A model generated the notes under the pieces. The model made no database searches. It saw only the letters and a list, made by a program, of their open reading frames with translations, and was not told where the DNA came from. A stretch of 64,000 bases of DNA. Origin: Collariella sp. IMI 366227. Its lineage: Eukaryota; Ascomycota; Sordariomycetes; Sordariales; Chaetomiaceae. The stretch is taken from the NCBI GenBank assembly GCA_027946355.1, contig JAPEUS010000013.1:248001-312000 (forward strand), read 5' to 3'. A program made the translations under genes and the position numbers. Shown in pieces: positions 32,613 through 43,321 of this stretch (position 1 is the first letter of the stretch; the number at the start of each line of letters is the position of its first letter).

Positions 32613-33561
32613 GAGGGGGAGGTGGAGTGTTTCTTTTGTTCTTGTGTGGTGTGTTTATTGACAGTCAGGTGTTGCAGTCTGGTCATCTGGGCGCGGGAGC
32701 TTGTTTGTTTACAGCTTGAAAAATTCTTCAGAGCAATGGTTTGATACCCATACGTAGGATTTCAGTTTATTTTATTTTTCTTGGTATTAGTTAGAACACA
32801 AGGCGATAGAACACAAGGCGATAGACAAAGATACCATAACCAGATTTTCTATCTTTCTTTCCCAGGCCTCGTCACCCCTTCATTCACTCCTGAGTCTTCT
32901 CCAGGAAACAGACCCAACCCAAAGGAACGCAAGAAGTCCTCCTGTCCCGCATTCCAACCCCGCAAACAGCAGCACCACAACCAACACCACGTGAATGTGC
33001 GAGATCGCGTGCATTGCGTTGGGTGCAGAACGGGTGGTGGGTGTGGCGGGTGTGGCGTCAGGGGTGACGGAGTCTCTTTTGGGTTGGTGGTGCTGAGTGG
33101 CATGGGGTGGTGTGGTGTGGCTTGTGGTTTGGAGAGAGTGTGACCCCACGTGGAGGTGAGGTTGGGGGTCAGATGTTAGGGGTGTGTAAGTGTGCGACAA
33201 CTGCTGAGTCTGACTGTCACCTCCCTTGTATATCCGAGATGGATTCAGTTGTAATGAGATTGGTGAAGAGCTGTACGGAACAAATGGTGGATGCTGTCAA
33301 GAGACCAAAGTGTGGTAAGATCTAACTTGGAGCATCGGGATTGACCACTGTTCCACATCATGGATGCTGATGGATGTGGCTCCCCGCTCCGAATGATAAC
33401 TTGCAACACCAATCCATTTCTTCGTTCCCCCAGCGGAACAAATTTCCCCCCTCAGAACAAATTCTTTTCATCTACCATCTACTTTTCCACGCCCTCCCAC
33501 ACCCTATACACCAACTTCTCCCCACTCAACGGCCTCATCCACTCCTCCCCTCCCCTTCACC
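32613..33561. other. intergenic between PTH11-like gene and toxD-like remnant
   Basis: 3' flank of the PTH11-like gene. A 15-bp tandem pair (AGAACACAAGGCGAT twice) at about 32795-32825. No gene recognised. Confidence 0.5.
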
Positions 33562-34410
33562 CTATCCTCGATTCCCCACCCCAAGCAACGCAAACCCATT
33601 TTCCACCACCCTCCGCAACCCCAGGCATAACCCTCACCGGATTCGCCTCCAACCTCGCCCCCATACCATCAGGCCACCACCAGCCGAAACCCACCGATAA
33701 AACCCCCGCAAACCCCCTCGCCCTCCCATCCTTCCCGACTACAAAATCCCCATGATCCACCTCCTCCCTTAGCCCCTCCCACACCGTGCCATAATTTGCC
33801 TCCACCCTTCCGGCAGCCCAGCCTCCTCCGACTTTGTCCACGCGCCCCCTCGCGCGAGCGCACCACCGCCAACTTCCCTGTGCTTGGTTTAAGCGTCGAC
33901 GCGACGTGGTAGACTGTAAGACCCTCGGAGATGCAATCGTACGCGTAATCCACGCCGTATCCGCTGGTGAGAGAGAGGATTCGGGACGGCCAGGTGTAGG
34001 GAGGGGAGAGGAGGAGGGTGTGTTTGGAAGGGCCGGCGGCGCCGAGAAGACGGAGGGGCGGTTGAGGGTGGAGGATTAGGTAAGTGGTGAAGAAGTTGGG
34101 AGGCGTAAAGACCGACGGAGGTGGTAGCGCCGTAGGTGAAGATTGTTAACGGCTCGTCCTCTTCTCCGTCTGTCTTTATATCCGCGACGTGGTGGTGGTG
34201 GTGGTGGTGGTGGTGGTTGTTGTCTCCTCCCAAGCAAAAGGCGCCGGCAGCCCCAACCTCCAGAACAGCCCCTGCGCCGCCGTCAACGCACACAAGCTCA
34301 CCGCCGCCGCCTCCTCCGCCGCCTCCTCCGCCCACATCCCCGAGGAACCTTCCACGCCAAATCTACCGGACAAATAACATACCCCGCGGCCGCTCCCCCT
34401 CTGGTCTGTA
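33562..34410 (-). pseudogene. toxD-like zinc-type/enoyl reductase (MDR family), 5'-truncated and frame-broken
   Basis: Joined minus-strand frames give a medium-chain dehydrogenase/reductase of the toxD/LovC-like kind: AAGYVICPVDLAWKVPRG, GM..AEEAAAVSLCALTAAQGLF, WRLGLPAPFAWEE, a Thr repeat, PLTIFTYGATTSVGLYASQL (cofactor loop region), YDCISEGLTVYHVASTLKPS, KLAVVRSREG, YGTVWEGLREEV, and the end VVENGFALLGVGNRG with stop at 33562-33564. Such proteins reduce enoyl thioesters or quinones with NADPH, often beside polyketide synthases. The N-terminal roughly 120 residues are not found upstream, and the frame changes at least five times, mostly at G/C runs. The GTG/CAC tract at 34187-34216 encodes the Thr run. 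Probably a pseudogene even if some indels are errors. Confidence 0.65.
34187..34216. repeat. (GTG)n microsatellite
   Basis: About ten trinucleotide units; in the toxD-like frame (minus strand) it encodes poly-Thr. Confidence 0.9.
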
Positions 34411-34524
34411 TCACCTCCTGGGTCCTCCGTACCACCCACTACCGCACCGCCAACGAGCTCTGGCCCTCAGCCCTGAAACAAACTGCACCGCTGGGTCGGC
34501 CAGTACTTCATCCACGCGCAGCGC

Positions 34525-34890
34525 TTGTCAAACGACAATCCGGACCGGACGATCGAGGACGAGATGGGGGGGCGGTTGGCGCTTGAGGTTGTTGATATTG
34601 ATCCGGAGAAGGTGAAACCGCCAATGCCCGACGATCTGGTAGATGCGACCCAAGAGCACATCAAGGCGCTGAATCCGGTGTTTGAGGAGTGGGCGTGCCG
34701 GGCAATTGGGGCGGATACGGCGGCGAGACTTGGAAGGAGGTATAATCTGAGGTTTTGGGACTTTTTTTTGGTTGTTGATGAGAAGGCGGTAAGGGCGCTG
34801 GCGGGATTGCCGGATGAGACGCCTCCATTGCGTGCGGTGAGTTCTAAGGAGACCTTGGTGGCTTCGTCGCCTTTTTCTTCGGATAACTGA
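34525..34890 (+). CDS. unrecognised ORF, possible 3' end of a broken gene
   Basis: Open frame of about 121 codons with coherent, acidic, protein-like sequence (GRLALEVVDIDPEKVKPPMP, QEHIKALNPVFEEWACRAIG, RYNLRFWDFFLVVDEKAVRA). Continuation upstream in other frames (TSWVLRTTHYRTANELWPSA, HRWVGQYFIHAQRL) suggests a longer plus-strand protein with small frame breaks. That part overlaps the truncated 5' side of the toxD-like gene on the other strand. I do not recognise the family. Confidence 0.4.
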   Translation: MSNDNPDRTIEDEMGGRLALEVVDIDPEKVKPPMPDDLVDATQEHIKALNPVFEEWACRAIGADTAARLGRRYNLRFWDFFLVVDEKAVRALAGLPDETPPLRAVSSKETLVASSPFSSDN

Positions 34891-35001
34891 TCGAGACGTG
34901 TAGGCAGGAACAGGGCTCTACTCAAAGGCATTCGTGTAGCTTATTGACTCGCAAGCTGTCAGGCGGTTTCGCGGCATTACGGACCTAAAAAATAATAACT
35001 A

Positions 35002-35026
35002 ACGTACATGATAAGCGAGTGGCCCA
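35002..35026 (+). repeat. left TIR of pogo element
   Basis: 25 bp, ACGTACATGATAAGCGAGTG and GCCCA; matches the right end with one mismatch. Confidence 0.92.
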
Positions 35027-35074
35027 GTCTCTGCTCTTATACGACAACCATTGAAAAACAACACACCAACCCTA

Positions 35075-36529
35075 TCAACTAACTATGCTTACATCAGAAA
35101 TAACTACATTGGATGCCTTTATAGCCTCCTGACAATTGCGGGCACTATGGCCAGGCTTGTCGCACACACTAGCACCAAATCTTCGCGCGCTCCCCCCCCA
35201 CCTGCACCACCACCGTCTGGCTGCATTTATTGCACTCCCTCCCTACCTACGTCCCCCTGATCTAGTACATCTTGTGCATCCTGAACATTAAGTAATTTTT
35301 CAAGCTGGGCTCGTGTTCTTTTAGCCCTCCGGCGCTTGCTCAGTGCCTCCCTCGTTGGCCTTGCGCCTAGTGCATTACAGCCGTTATACTTGTAGCAAGC
35401 TGGTCCACAAAAGCCAACAACAAAGACGGAGAGCTATTTTGATGATTGGCATTGCGAGTCTTGATGAGCATTGATTGAGAGTTGGCTTCTCGGGGGGTTC
35501 TGTGGTGTCTGGAAGACCCACTGTTATAGAGTGCCAGGCCATGAGGTTGGGGGTGTTGGTGTATAAAGCTTGATATTCAGCTTGGAAAGGACCCTCTTTA
35601 AATTATATAGCATAAGGCCAGCTCTTGCAAAGCCGCCCTAGATACGATTCTCGGTGATGGAGGCGAAAAAGGCCTCGCGAAAGGCGCAGAGGAACTCAAG
35701 CTTGCTGATATGGTTGATGTGCATGCGCATTAAGTTCTCAACCTAGCGACCGTACGCCTGCTTCAGCGGCCCAAAGCAGCCAACATCGAGTAGCTGGAGA
35801 AGGTGCGAAAATGTGGAGGCATGCAGAGCGTGATAATGTTGTTCTACTGGCAGTAGCGCTCGAATTCCGTTGAGTGGTGGCTCTCGTGGCCGTCGAGGAT
35901 CAATAACCAGTATTTGCCTTTTGTACGAGGTGCTGTATGGAATTCGAAGTGCTTGATCCAATCCAGGCCTACCGCATTGGTAGTCCAGCCATTATCGGTG
36001 GTTGCGATGCGCCAGTCGGCCGGGAGGTTGCACTCGGTATACCAGTTGGCGAGGTGGTGCTTCGCGGTTAAGATGTTGAACGGAGGGATAGCCCAGCCAA
36101 GGGCATTAACTCTCTGGATGATTGTCGCCCATTCGCGATTGCTAGACTGGGCTAGTTTTGCCTTACTACGGCCATCTGAGGTCGTGACCACCATACCCGC
36201 AAAGATACTGCCCATCATAAACCCAACCTCATCGAAGTTATAGACATCGTCAGCCACAACGACATGTCTTCTTTACTACGCAATCTCGGCGGAAAAGCTC
36301 GCTCTGATAGCTCAACAATATATTGAACAATATTCTTTTGTTCGGAATCGGGAAGTCGGCGCAAGTTGGGCGTAGTATCGCATCGTCTAAGCTTACCGGG
36401 GCGCCGGCGCCCCCGAGTCTTACGGCTGGCCCCATAGATCTTAGCTGCTACTCGTTCGCTTGAATTCTTGTCGTTTTGAAGAGTTTGGAGGGCCAATATA
36501 ATTCGGCTCTCGTTTAAAATGGTAGGCAT
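35075..36529 (-). pseudogene. Fot1/pogo transposase, internally deleted and interrupted
   Basis: Starts MPTILNESRIILALQTLQND (psq-type HTH), continues EQKNIVQYIVELSERAFPPR and then jumps in another frame to DDVYNFDEVGFMMGS (first catalytic Asp), ATTDNGWTTNAVGLDWIKHF and LLILDGHESHHSTEFERYCQ (second Asp). Further fragments with stops follow, ending in a CCHC zinc knuckle (CDKPGHSARNC) and a stop at 35075-35077. About 110 residues holding the rest of the DNA-binding region are missing at about 36250, and several stops follow YCQ, so the element cannot move itself. Confidence 0.85.
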
Positions 36530-36586
36530 CTTAGATGGTAGAGAAAAATTGTTGTTATGTGTAAACGCGTCGCGTCGTGTAGAACG

Positions 36587-36611
36587 TGGGCCACTCGCTT
36601 ATCATGTATGT
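36587..36611 (-). repeat. right TIR of pogo element
   Basis: 25 bp; read on the minus strand it begins ACATACATGATAAGC. Confidence 0.92.
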
Positions 36612-36613
36612 TA

Positions 36614-37000
36614 ATGGATTGATGAAGCTACGCGTTGACGGGATAAATTCTGCTTGGTTTTGAGAACTCTCACGTTTGAGGACGAGCACGCCACCTTTGA
36701 CCGGAGAGAATTTCCGGAAGGATCGGGGGTGTTGTGGTATGCTTCGGGTTGAGATTACATTCTACTCTGTCTGCTGGGAAACTGTCCCAGGGCCAGGTAG
36801 TGGCAAACCTATGGAAGGACTAGATAGAATAAGCCCATGATTTCAATGCAGGGAGACCTCAACTGATTTTTGTTGCGCAGTGAATCCCTGAACCAACCCA
36901 AAAGTCCCAGACGACCTTTGAACCATCAAGCTCCCATCATCACAGTCGTAGGTAGTGTACATTGGTTGTTTGAAACCCACAAACTGTCGTGAACTCGTAA
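36614..37000. other. spacer downstream of PPAT
   Basis: 3' flank of the PPAT gene next to the transposon. No feature seen. Confidence 0.5.
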
Positions 37001-38239
37001 TCAGATCTTGGTCCCCATCCTCGCCGCCCTCTGCTGCCTGATGACAGTGCTGCTAATTTTCGAAGCGAAGTTCTCCGTCCTAGTGGGCTCATCCTCAGCC
37101 ATCTCCTCGGCATCCAGCACATCGACCTCAAACACCTCCAGCGCGTGCCAGCCCTTCTCGGCGCGCTTGTCATTAACCGCCTGGCCGCCCGAACGCGTCT
37201 CGCCAGAAACAACAAGCGCCTCAATCTCCTCCACGGTGATGGTCGGGCCGAAGGCATCCTGGATCCGCACACACTGCACCTCGATGGTGCCCTCGCGGAA
37301 GGCCGCGCTGAACTCGCCGTCCTTCTCGTCGATCTTGGGCATGGCGCCGTCCTTCCAGCCCCGCGGCGACAGCTCGAGCAGCTGCGCCAGGAAGAGAATG
37401 ACATTGCGCGCGCGCACCTCCCAGGTCTGGACAAACTCGGCAAACTTCTTGTTGCGCAACATCTCATCGCCCGTGATGCCAATGATGTAGCGAGCCGGCT
37501 TGACCGCAGCATCACCCTTGCGTGGCACTTCCAGCAGCAGGGCGGCGGCCGAGAGAAGCAGCTTGTGGCCAGGATGCAGGTAATCAAAGGTGCCGCCAAG
37601 GCAGACGACGGGGTAGGTCTTTGTCTGCGCAGGGGCAATCACGCCACTATCGACGGCGGCGGCCGGTGTGATGTTCAGCGTCAAACCACCCTCAACATAC
37701 ACCAGCTGGTTCTGGCGCAGTTTCTGCTTGCCCTCTGCAAAGCGCAGGTAAGTCTGATACACCTGAAGGCCTTGCTCGCTTCTAGCGTGGAAGATGGCGC
37801 TCCAGGGGAAGTAGGCCGAGGCAAAGGTGGGCATGTCAACGATGGTGGTGTTGTTGGGCTCGATGGCCGGGCGAAAGTCGGGGGTGTAGCGCTTGCCGCG
37901 GTCGTGGTCGATGAGCACGACGGTGGCGTCGACCGAACCCGGGCCGCCGTCCATCTCGGTGCTGATGGAGAGCTGGGCGCAGAGAACAGAAATAAGGCTG
38001 TAGACGCCGGCGATGAGGGCCTGGGCCTCGGGCCAGGAGAGAGTCTTGGAGCGGAGGAATTGGCCCTGAAGGATGGGGCAGGCGATAGCGACGACAAGCT
38101 TGGCGGCGCTGGTGGTCTTTCTGGCTTTGGTGAGGGCAGAGGCGATGGAGGGGCGGTAGGCGGCATTGAGGGCGGCGCTGTTCAGAGGATTGGGAGGGAA
38201 TGGGAGGATTAGGAGGCCGGGGAGGTCGTCTTGTGCCAT
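37001..38239 (-). CDS. pantetheine-phosphate adenylyltransferase (PPAT, Cab4-type)
   Basis: Fourth step of CoA synthesis: joins ATP and 4'-phosphopantetheine to make dephospho-CoA. Single exon of 412 codons, intact. The fungal N-terminal extension (about 200 residues, LLILPFPPNPLNSAALNAAY and so on) precedes the nucleotidyltransferase domain with VCLGGTFDYLHPGHKLLLSA, whose HPGH is the catalytic T/HxGH motif. It continues with IIGITGDEMLRNKKFAEFVQ, DAFGPTITVEEIEALVVSGE and the KISSTVIRQQ end, which matches the ISSTxIR signature of the family. Monofunctional: no dephospho-CoA kinase P-loop follows. Divergent from the WD40 gene. Confidence 0.92.
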   Translation of the reverse strand: MAQDDLPGLLILPFPPNPLNSAALNAAYRPSIASALTKARKTTSAAKLVVAIACPILQGQFLRSKTLSWPEAQALIAGVYSLISVLCAQLSISTEMDGGPGSVDATVVLIDHDRGKRYTPDFRPAIEPNNTTIVDMPTFASAYFPWSAIFHARSEQGLQVYQTYLRFAEGKQKLRQNQLVYVEGGLTLNITPAAAVDSGVIAPAQTKTYPVVCLGGTFDYLHPGHKLLLSAAALLLEVPRKGDAAVKPARYIIGITGDEMLRNKKFAEFVQTWEVRARNVILFLAQLLELSPRGWKDGAMPKIDEKDGEFSAAFREGTIEVQCVRIQDAFGPTITVEEIEALVVSGETRSGGQAVNDKRAEKGWHALEVFEVDVLDAEEMAEDEPTRTENFASKISSTVIRQQRAARMGTKI

Positions 38240-39319
38240 GGTAAATTTTGTTGTGAAAGAAAATCAAAGAAGTGTGAAAGGTGGTATGGTGTAGATGAAG
38301 GTCGATAACCCGAAATGGTTCAAGACTCCAAGAGGCGATGATCTGAGAACCAAATCGCTGCTGAACAAGGTACAAATCCTGAACCAAGGAGCTGTTCATA
38401 AAATTCAGCATATATCTCCATGTAAGCGAACAGTGTCTTCCAACCTGATATTCAGGAAAAAACACGATTCTTCCTTCAAGTGTTGTGATGTTCCGGAAGG
38501 CGACCGGGGATGTGAAGGCCCGGGGTACCTCTCGGTGGAAGCACTTGTCGGGTCGGTGGGGCAGTTTGGAAACGAGAAACCGGGTTCGGGAAAATGTCTT
38601 TGGTGGACAGAAACCAGATTCCGAGATATTGAAAAAGAATCTTGAAAGAATCAACGCTGCCAATTTGCAGACAGAAACTCAAAAACAGCCGTGCGACCTT
38701 GATATGTGCGCAAAATATTGGTTTGATCTTCTCTTCACAGAATCGAAGTTGCGGATAACGGTTGCCTGTCGCGGTGTTGCGGGGTGGCTGCGGGGCATTT
38801 CAGACGCAGTGTTGCTGTTTCAAGATTCCACTTCAGGTCCGGAAGCACCAGTCAACCCACTTGAGAGTTAGCCAATCGAAGCATGGCCCTGAAGCTTAGC
38901 CACGAGCACCTGGCGGTGGTGCTTGGCAGTGCTTGGCAGTGGGCGGCTGCTCAGTCGACACAGCCAACCCAATCAACCCAAATCAACCCAATCAACCCAG
39001 CCTCTTCCAGGTTGCTTGTGACGGCCATTGCTGCCACACCTGAGCTCACACCTCGACTTTGTTGATTCCTCGCGCACCTCACGCCGAGCCGCCTTTTTTT
39101 TTTTGGGCTTTTGCGCCCATCACCCTGCCCAATCACCGGCAGAAGCGGCCATCGCGGACAGTACCTGGATTTCTCTGATCCCTCTCCTACACCCTGACCA
39201 AGGACAGCGACCCTTGTTTGTCGCAACACCCCGCCTTCCTCCACTCCTCCACCCTCATCTATCTCCGATCATCAAGACTTCCGTGCCTGGACTCCCGTCC
39301 CAGCCACCAAACCGCACAG
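38240..39319. promoter_or_regulatory. divergent intergenic region, PPAT / WD40 gene
   Basis: 1080 bp between two start codons on opposite strands. It contains short imperfect repeats (GGTGCTTGGCAGTGCTTGGCAGT near 38920; CAACCCAAATCAACCC series near 38963-39000) and a T run at 39098. No coding sequence recognised. Confidence 0.45.
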
Positions 39320-41309
39320 ATGAATCAACAACCGCAGTACCAACCGCCACGGCGGACAAACACCTTTTCGTCCCAGCACGACGAACTGCACATGTCGTCG
39401 GGCATGGCCCATCAGGGCCAGCAGATGTCGCCCCGCGAGTACTCGGCCGCGCCCCCGCATATCAAGCTCGACCAGGCCTCCCCGAGCCTCTCCCAGCTGC
39501 CCAGCTATCAAGGCTCTGCCCAGGTGCCCAACGCCTTGCAGCCCGGCGGATTGACCGTCAGGGGCGCCCACTGTCCCGTCCAATGCGGGCCAGACCATCC
39601 CAAGCATGCAACCACAGTCAGACTACCCGTCGCATCAGCACCAGACACAAGGGAAGCCTAACTCGATGAGCCTATCGCATAGTTACTCGCGCTCCAGCCC
39701 CTCAGCGCACTACGAGGGCGGATCCAGCTATATACCCTACACCCCAACGACCCCTGGCGGTAGCGCTGCAGCTTCTCAGTACATGTCGCCTACGGATTCC
39801 AAATACAACCCCTCGAACTCGCAGCGCAACGTATCAAACACCCCTCTTGGTCTCGCTGATATCCGGCCCCGCGCCGACTCGACTCTCTCCGATGGTCTGC
39901 CCGGCACGCCCGGCCACGAGGCGGCCAACACCCAGTCGCGAACGAGCAACTACATGGCGCCGTGGGCGCTCTATGCCTTCGACTGGTGCAAGTGGGCTCC
40001 TCAGGGCAACAGCGCTGGGAAGCTTGCCATTGGAAGCTATTTGGAAGATGGGCATAACTTTGTGGGTATCCATTTCGACTCTCATTTGGTCCAAATGCTG
40101 ACCGTTTCAGATCCAAATCCTCGACGCCCACCTCACACCCACACCATCTGATGTTTATGTTCCCGGGGAATCCAAATGGTCCATGGATTTCACAAGAATT
40201 GCCGAAGCCACGCACTCATTCCCCGTAACCCGCCTGCTGTGGGAGCCTCCGTCCTCGCAAAAGCAGTCCACTGACCTGCTCGCCACCTCGGGCGACCACC
40301 TGCGCCTGTGGTCGCTCCCCTCCGACCCGCAGCCGCCCACCCCCGGCTCATCTATAACCTCGCGGAACGGGCAAAACATGCCCGTCACCAAACTCACCCC
40401 TCTTGCTCTGCTCTCCAACTCCAAGACCCCCGACCACACGGCCCCTCTGACCTCTCTGGACTGGAACACAGTCAACGCGAGCCTGATCATCACCTCGAGC
40501 ATCGACACAACGTGCACCATCTGGGACATCCCGTCCCTGACCGCCAAAACGCAGCTGATCGCCCACGACAAGGAGGTCTATGACGTGCGCTTCTGCGCCC
40601 AGAGCGTCGATGTGTTCGTCAGCTGCGGCCAGGACGGTAGTGTCCGGATGTTTGACCTCCGTAGCCTCGAGCACAGCACCATCATCTACGAGCCTACAGG
40701 CAAGGAGGAGCGAGGTACGCTGCCCCCGCCCCAAACCTTTCCCCTTTACCATACTAACCCCGTATGTTAGTCGACACCCCCACCCGCCTCTCCCCACCCT
40801 AGCCCAACAAACCTCTCTCCCACCCCGCCTCTCCTCCGCCTCGCCACCTCACACGACCACCACCTGCTCGCCACATTCGCCCAAGACTCTAACGTCGTGC
40901 GCATCCTCGACGTGCGCCAGCCGGGGCAGGCCCTGCTCGAACTGCGCGGCCACCAGGGCGCCCTGAACTGTGTCGAGTGGTCGCCCTGAGAAGGGGTACG
41001 TTGGCGTCGGGCGCAGATGATTGTCAGGTGTTGGTGTGGGATTTAATGAACAGTCAGGCTTCTTCAGGGGCGGGGGATGCCGGCTGCGCCGGTGGTGGGG
41101 AGTGGTGGTGTGGGGGTGCATGGGGCGGCTGGGGCTGCAGCGACGGTGGCGGGAGCTGGTGGGCAGGTTGGGGAGAGCAGGAGCCCCGTGGCGAGTTGGC
41201 AGTGTGAGTATGAGGTGGGGAATGTTGGGTGGGTGCCGCATTTGGCGACGGGGAGTATGGTGAGTGGCTTGGGGTGAGTGTGGGAGGGGGTGTGGGGGTG
41301 AGGTTGTAG
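39320..41309 (+). CDS. WD40-repeat protein, DCAF7/WDR68 (AN11/TTG1) family, frame-disrupted
   Basis: Seven-bladed WD40 scaffold that in animals binds DYRK kinases and DDB1 and in plants forms MYB-bHLH complexes. The start ATG at 39320 gives a Gln/Ser/Pro-rich N-terminus, then NYMAPWALYAFDWCKWAPQG. Exon 1 ends at 40061, the 49-nt intron ends at 40110, and the second exon starts IQILDAHLTPTPSDVYVPGE. A further intron spans about 40716-40770. WD blades: TSSIDTTCTIWDIP, FVSCGQDGSVRMFDLRSLEH, ATFAQDSNVVRILDVRQ, ALNCVEWSP, GADDCQVLVWDLMNSQ, WQCEYEVGNVGWVPHL, ending GEYGEWLGVSVGGGVGVRL at 41307-41309. The frame breaks near 39570, 40799, 40987, 41070 and 41251, each at a C or G run. An internal AT-poor G-rich regime begins at about 40990. 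Confidence 0.82.
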
Positions 41310-41748
41310 AGAGGGGTGCGGGATGGGGTGATGAGTGATGATGAATGGGAGAGGCTATGAATTGATGAGGTTGATGAGAAGGGGGAATGAGGTGGGAGGT
41401 GGGAGGGCAGAATGGCTAGGCTGGCTGGCAGCGGCAGTGGCAGAGCCTTTTATACGTTCCTACATAAACTGGTGTTTGAGAGTTGTCATTGCTGTTGTTG
41501 AACATGTGTAGCGGTTTCTGTAGTTGTTTTTGTCGACGTTTAGCATTGCATTAGTGGACGGGCAGGCAGGCAGGCGGCGAAGTGCAAAAAGATGTTGAAT
41601 GCTTTTTTACACCCTTGATCATCACACCAGTCGCCGGGCAGAAACATGGCAATACTTTTTTCACTCATGCAAGTCGAAAAACAAAAATGGCAGCCACATC
41701 ATTACTCATCAAATTCGTATCTAGGCATCAACCCTAAACACAACAGAC
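41310..41748. other. 3' region between convergent genes
   Basis: 3' flanks of the WD40 gene (+) and eEF1B (-). Nothing else seen. Confidence 0.5.
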
Positions 41749-42775
41749 TTAAAGCTTCTGCATGGCGACGATGTCGGAGGACTGGACGTAATCCTCAAAC
41801 TCGGCGATCTGGTCCTGGAGCTCGTCGAGCGAGACCTTCTCGTCCTCGACGACCAGGTTGATCTGCAGCTTCTTGATGCCGAAGCCGACGGGGATCAGCT
41901 GGGAGGCACCCCACACGAGGCCGTCCTTCTCGATGCCGCGGACGGAAGCCTCGAGGGCGACCAGGTCGGTCTCGTCGTCTGGAGGGGTGTTATGTTAGCA
42001 GATGGATTTGGGTATTTGAGAGAGTAAAAACGCACCCCAGGGCTTCACGTCCAGGGTGACGATCGACTTGGCAGCCAGCTTGGGCTTGGCCTCCTTCTTC
42101 TTGCGGTACTCGGCCAGACGCTCCTCGCGGATGCGGGCGGCCTCGGCGTCCTCCTCCTCGTCGTCGCTGCCGAAGAGATCGACGTCGTCGTCATCCTCCT
42201 CCTCCTCGGCCTTCTCGGGGGCCTTGGCGGGGTTGATGGTCACCTCGGCGACCTCGGGGCCGTACACGGTGTAGGGCTTGCTGGCGTCGCCGGGGAGGGT
42301 GGCAAACTCGGGCTCGTACGAGGCAATGTGCTTGTACCAGCGCGCCGCGTTGGGGTACTTGGCGGCGTCGGGGCTGGCGCTCAAGGCCTTGAAGACGACG
42401 GCATCGGCCTGCGAGGCGGAGTAGCTTTGGAGTCAAAAGGTCAGCTTGAGTGCGATGGTTTGGTGGTGGAAACCATGACAGCGGCCGGGTGCGTGTTCAG
42501 AGGTGCACTGGGTGCTGGGTGTGTAATCATGTGCGGGTCTTGAGGCCGCTCAGCAACACGGACCATGGGGTTCATCAGGAGGCAGAGGCAGAGACACGGG
42601 CACGCTGTCGCGGAGTATGGAGAGGGGGAGGCATACCCGGTGACATAGGAGCGGGTGAGCAGCCAGTTGTTGAGCACTGAGGGTCTGTTAGCAATGCTGT
42701 AATTTAGGTTGAAAGTGGTGTTGAGGAGTGCGTACCGGCAAGGCCGGCATCGGTGAGGAGATCAGTGAAGCCCAT
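41749..42775 (-). CDS. translation elongation factor 1-beta (eEF1B-alpha, nucleotide exchange factor)
   Basis: Recharges eEF1A with GTP during protein synthesis. Four exons: 42736-42775, 42637-42676, 42036-42424 and 41749-41978, summing to 699 nt (232 aa), intact. MGFTDLLTDAGLA plus VLNNWLLTRSYVTG plus YSASQADAVVFKAL forms the GST-C-like N-terminal domain. An acidic hinge (EEEEDDDDVDLFGSDDEEED) and a basic linker (EYRKKKEAKPKLAAKSIVTL) follow, then the catalytic EF1-GNE domain: DDETDLVALEASVRGIEKDG, LVWGASQLIPVGFGIKKLQI, ending QSSDIVAMQKL. Two short 5' exons and three introns are usual for a highly expressed fungal ribosomal-type gene. Confidence 0.95.
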
Positions 42776-43321
42776 TTTGAATTTGTGTGGTGACGAGGTT
42801 GGAGAAGGAGTCTGGTGAAGCTGGCTGAGGTGGTCGGTGTGGGAGCTGCCCGAGAGGATGGCGGGGTAAGAAAAGATTTTGGTGTTTAATACCAGCGGGT
42901 CGTTGCCCCGCAGCAGGGATGCAGCCTAAGGCAGAAATTGCATGGCTCGCATGGTGCCCGACGCCCCGCTGCAGTCGAGCCAGGGTTGCAGCTGTCCAGG
43001 GTCTGGACCCTAGACGGTTCTGGATCCAGATCATGGCAGGCAACCAACACGCAAGACGAGGAAGACTCAATGGCAATGTGTTTGGCCAGAACAAGCTCTG
43101 AATAATTCATGTCTGGCCAATTGGTCCCTGATATCCCTTTCTGACACATGATAGCCATAGCTCATAATCGTCCACTTGATCTCCCTCTTCCCAGCCATGT
43201 ATTCTCAGTACAAGCAAACGTCCTGAACAGAGCAACCTGCGTTTGACTCAACACACCCCCGTATGACTTTCTGCCGCAAAAAAGGACTCTCTTCTGCCTT
43301 CAACTCCCACCACTTCCCTCA
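42776..43321. other. intergenic, eEF1B promoter side
   Basis: Upstream of eEF1B and downstream of TRAX, both on the minus strand. No gene or RNA recognised. Confidence 0.5.

Larger units (their letters stand above)
35002..36611 (-). mobile_element. Fot1/pogo-family DNA transposon
   Basis: 1610 bp flanked by TA (35000-35001 and 36612-36613). 25-bp terminal inverted repeats at 35002-35026 and 36587-36611 differ at one base (ACGTACATG versus ACATACATG, then identical ATAAGCGAGTGGCCCA). It contains one degraded transposase gene on the minus strand. Confidence 0.92.

Noticed and set aside
37145..38212. 355-codon open frame on the plus strand
   Set aside because: Antisense shadow of PPAT, which has full family motifs on the minus strand.
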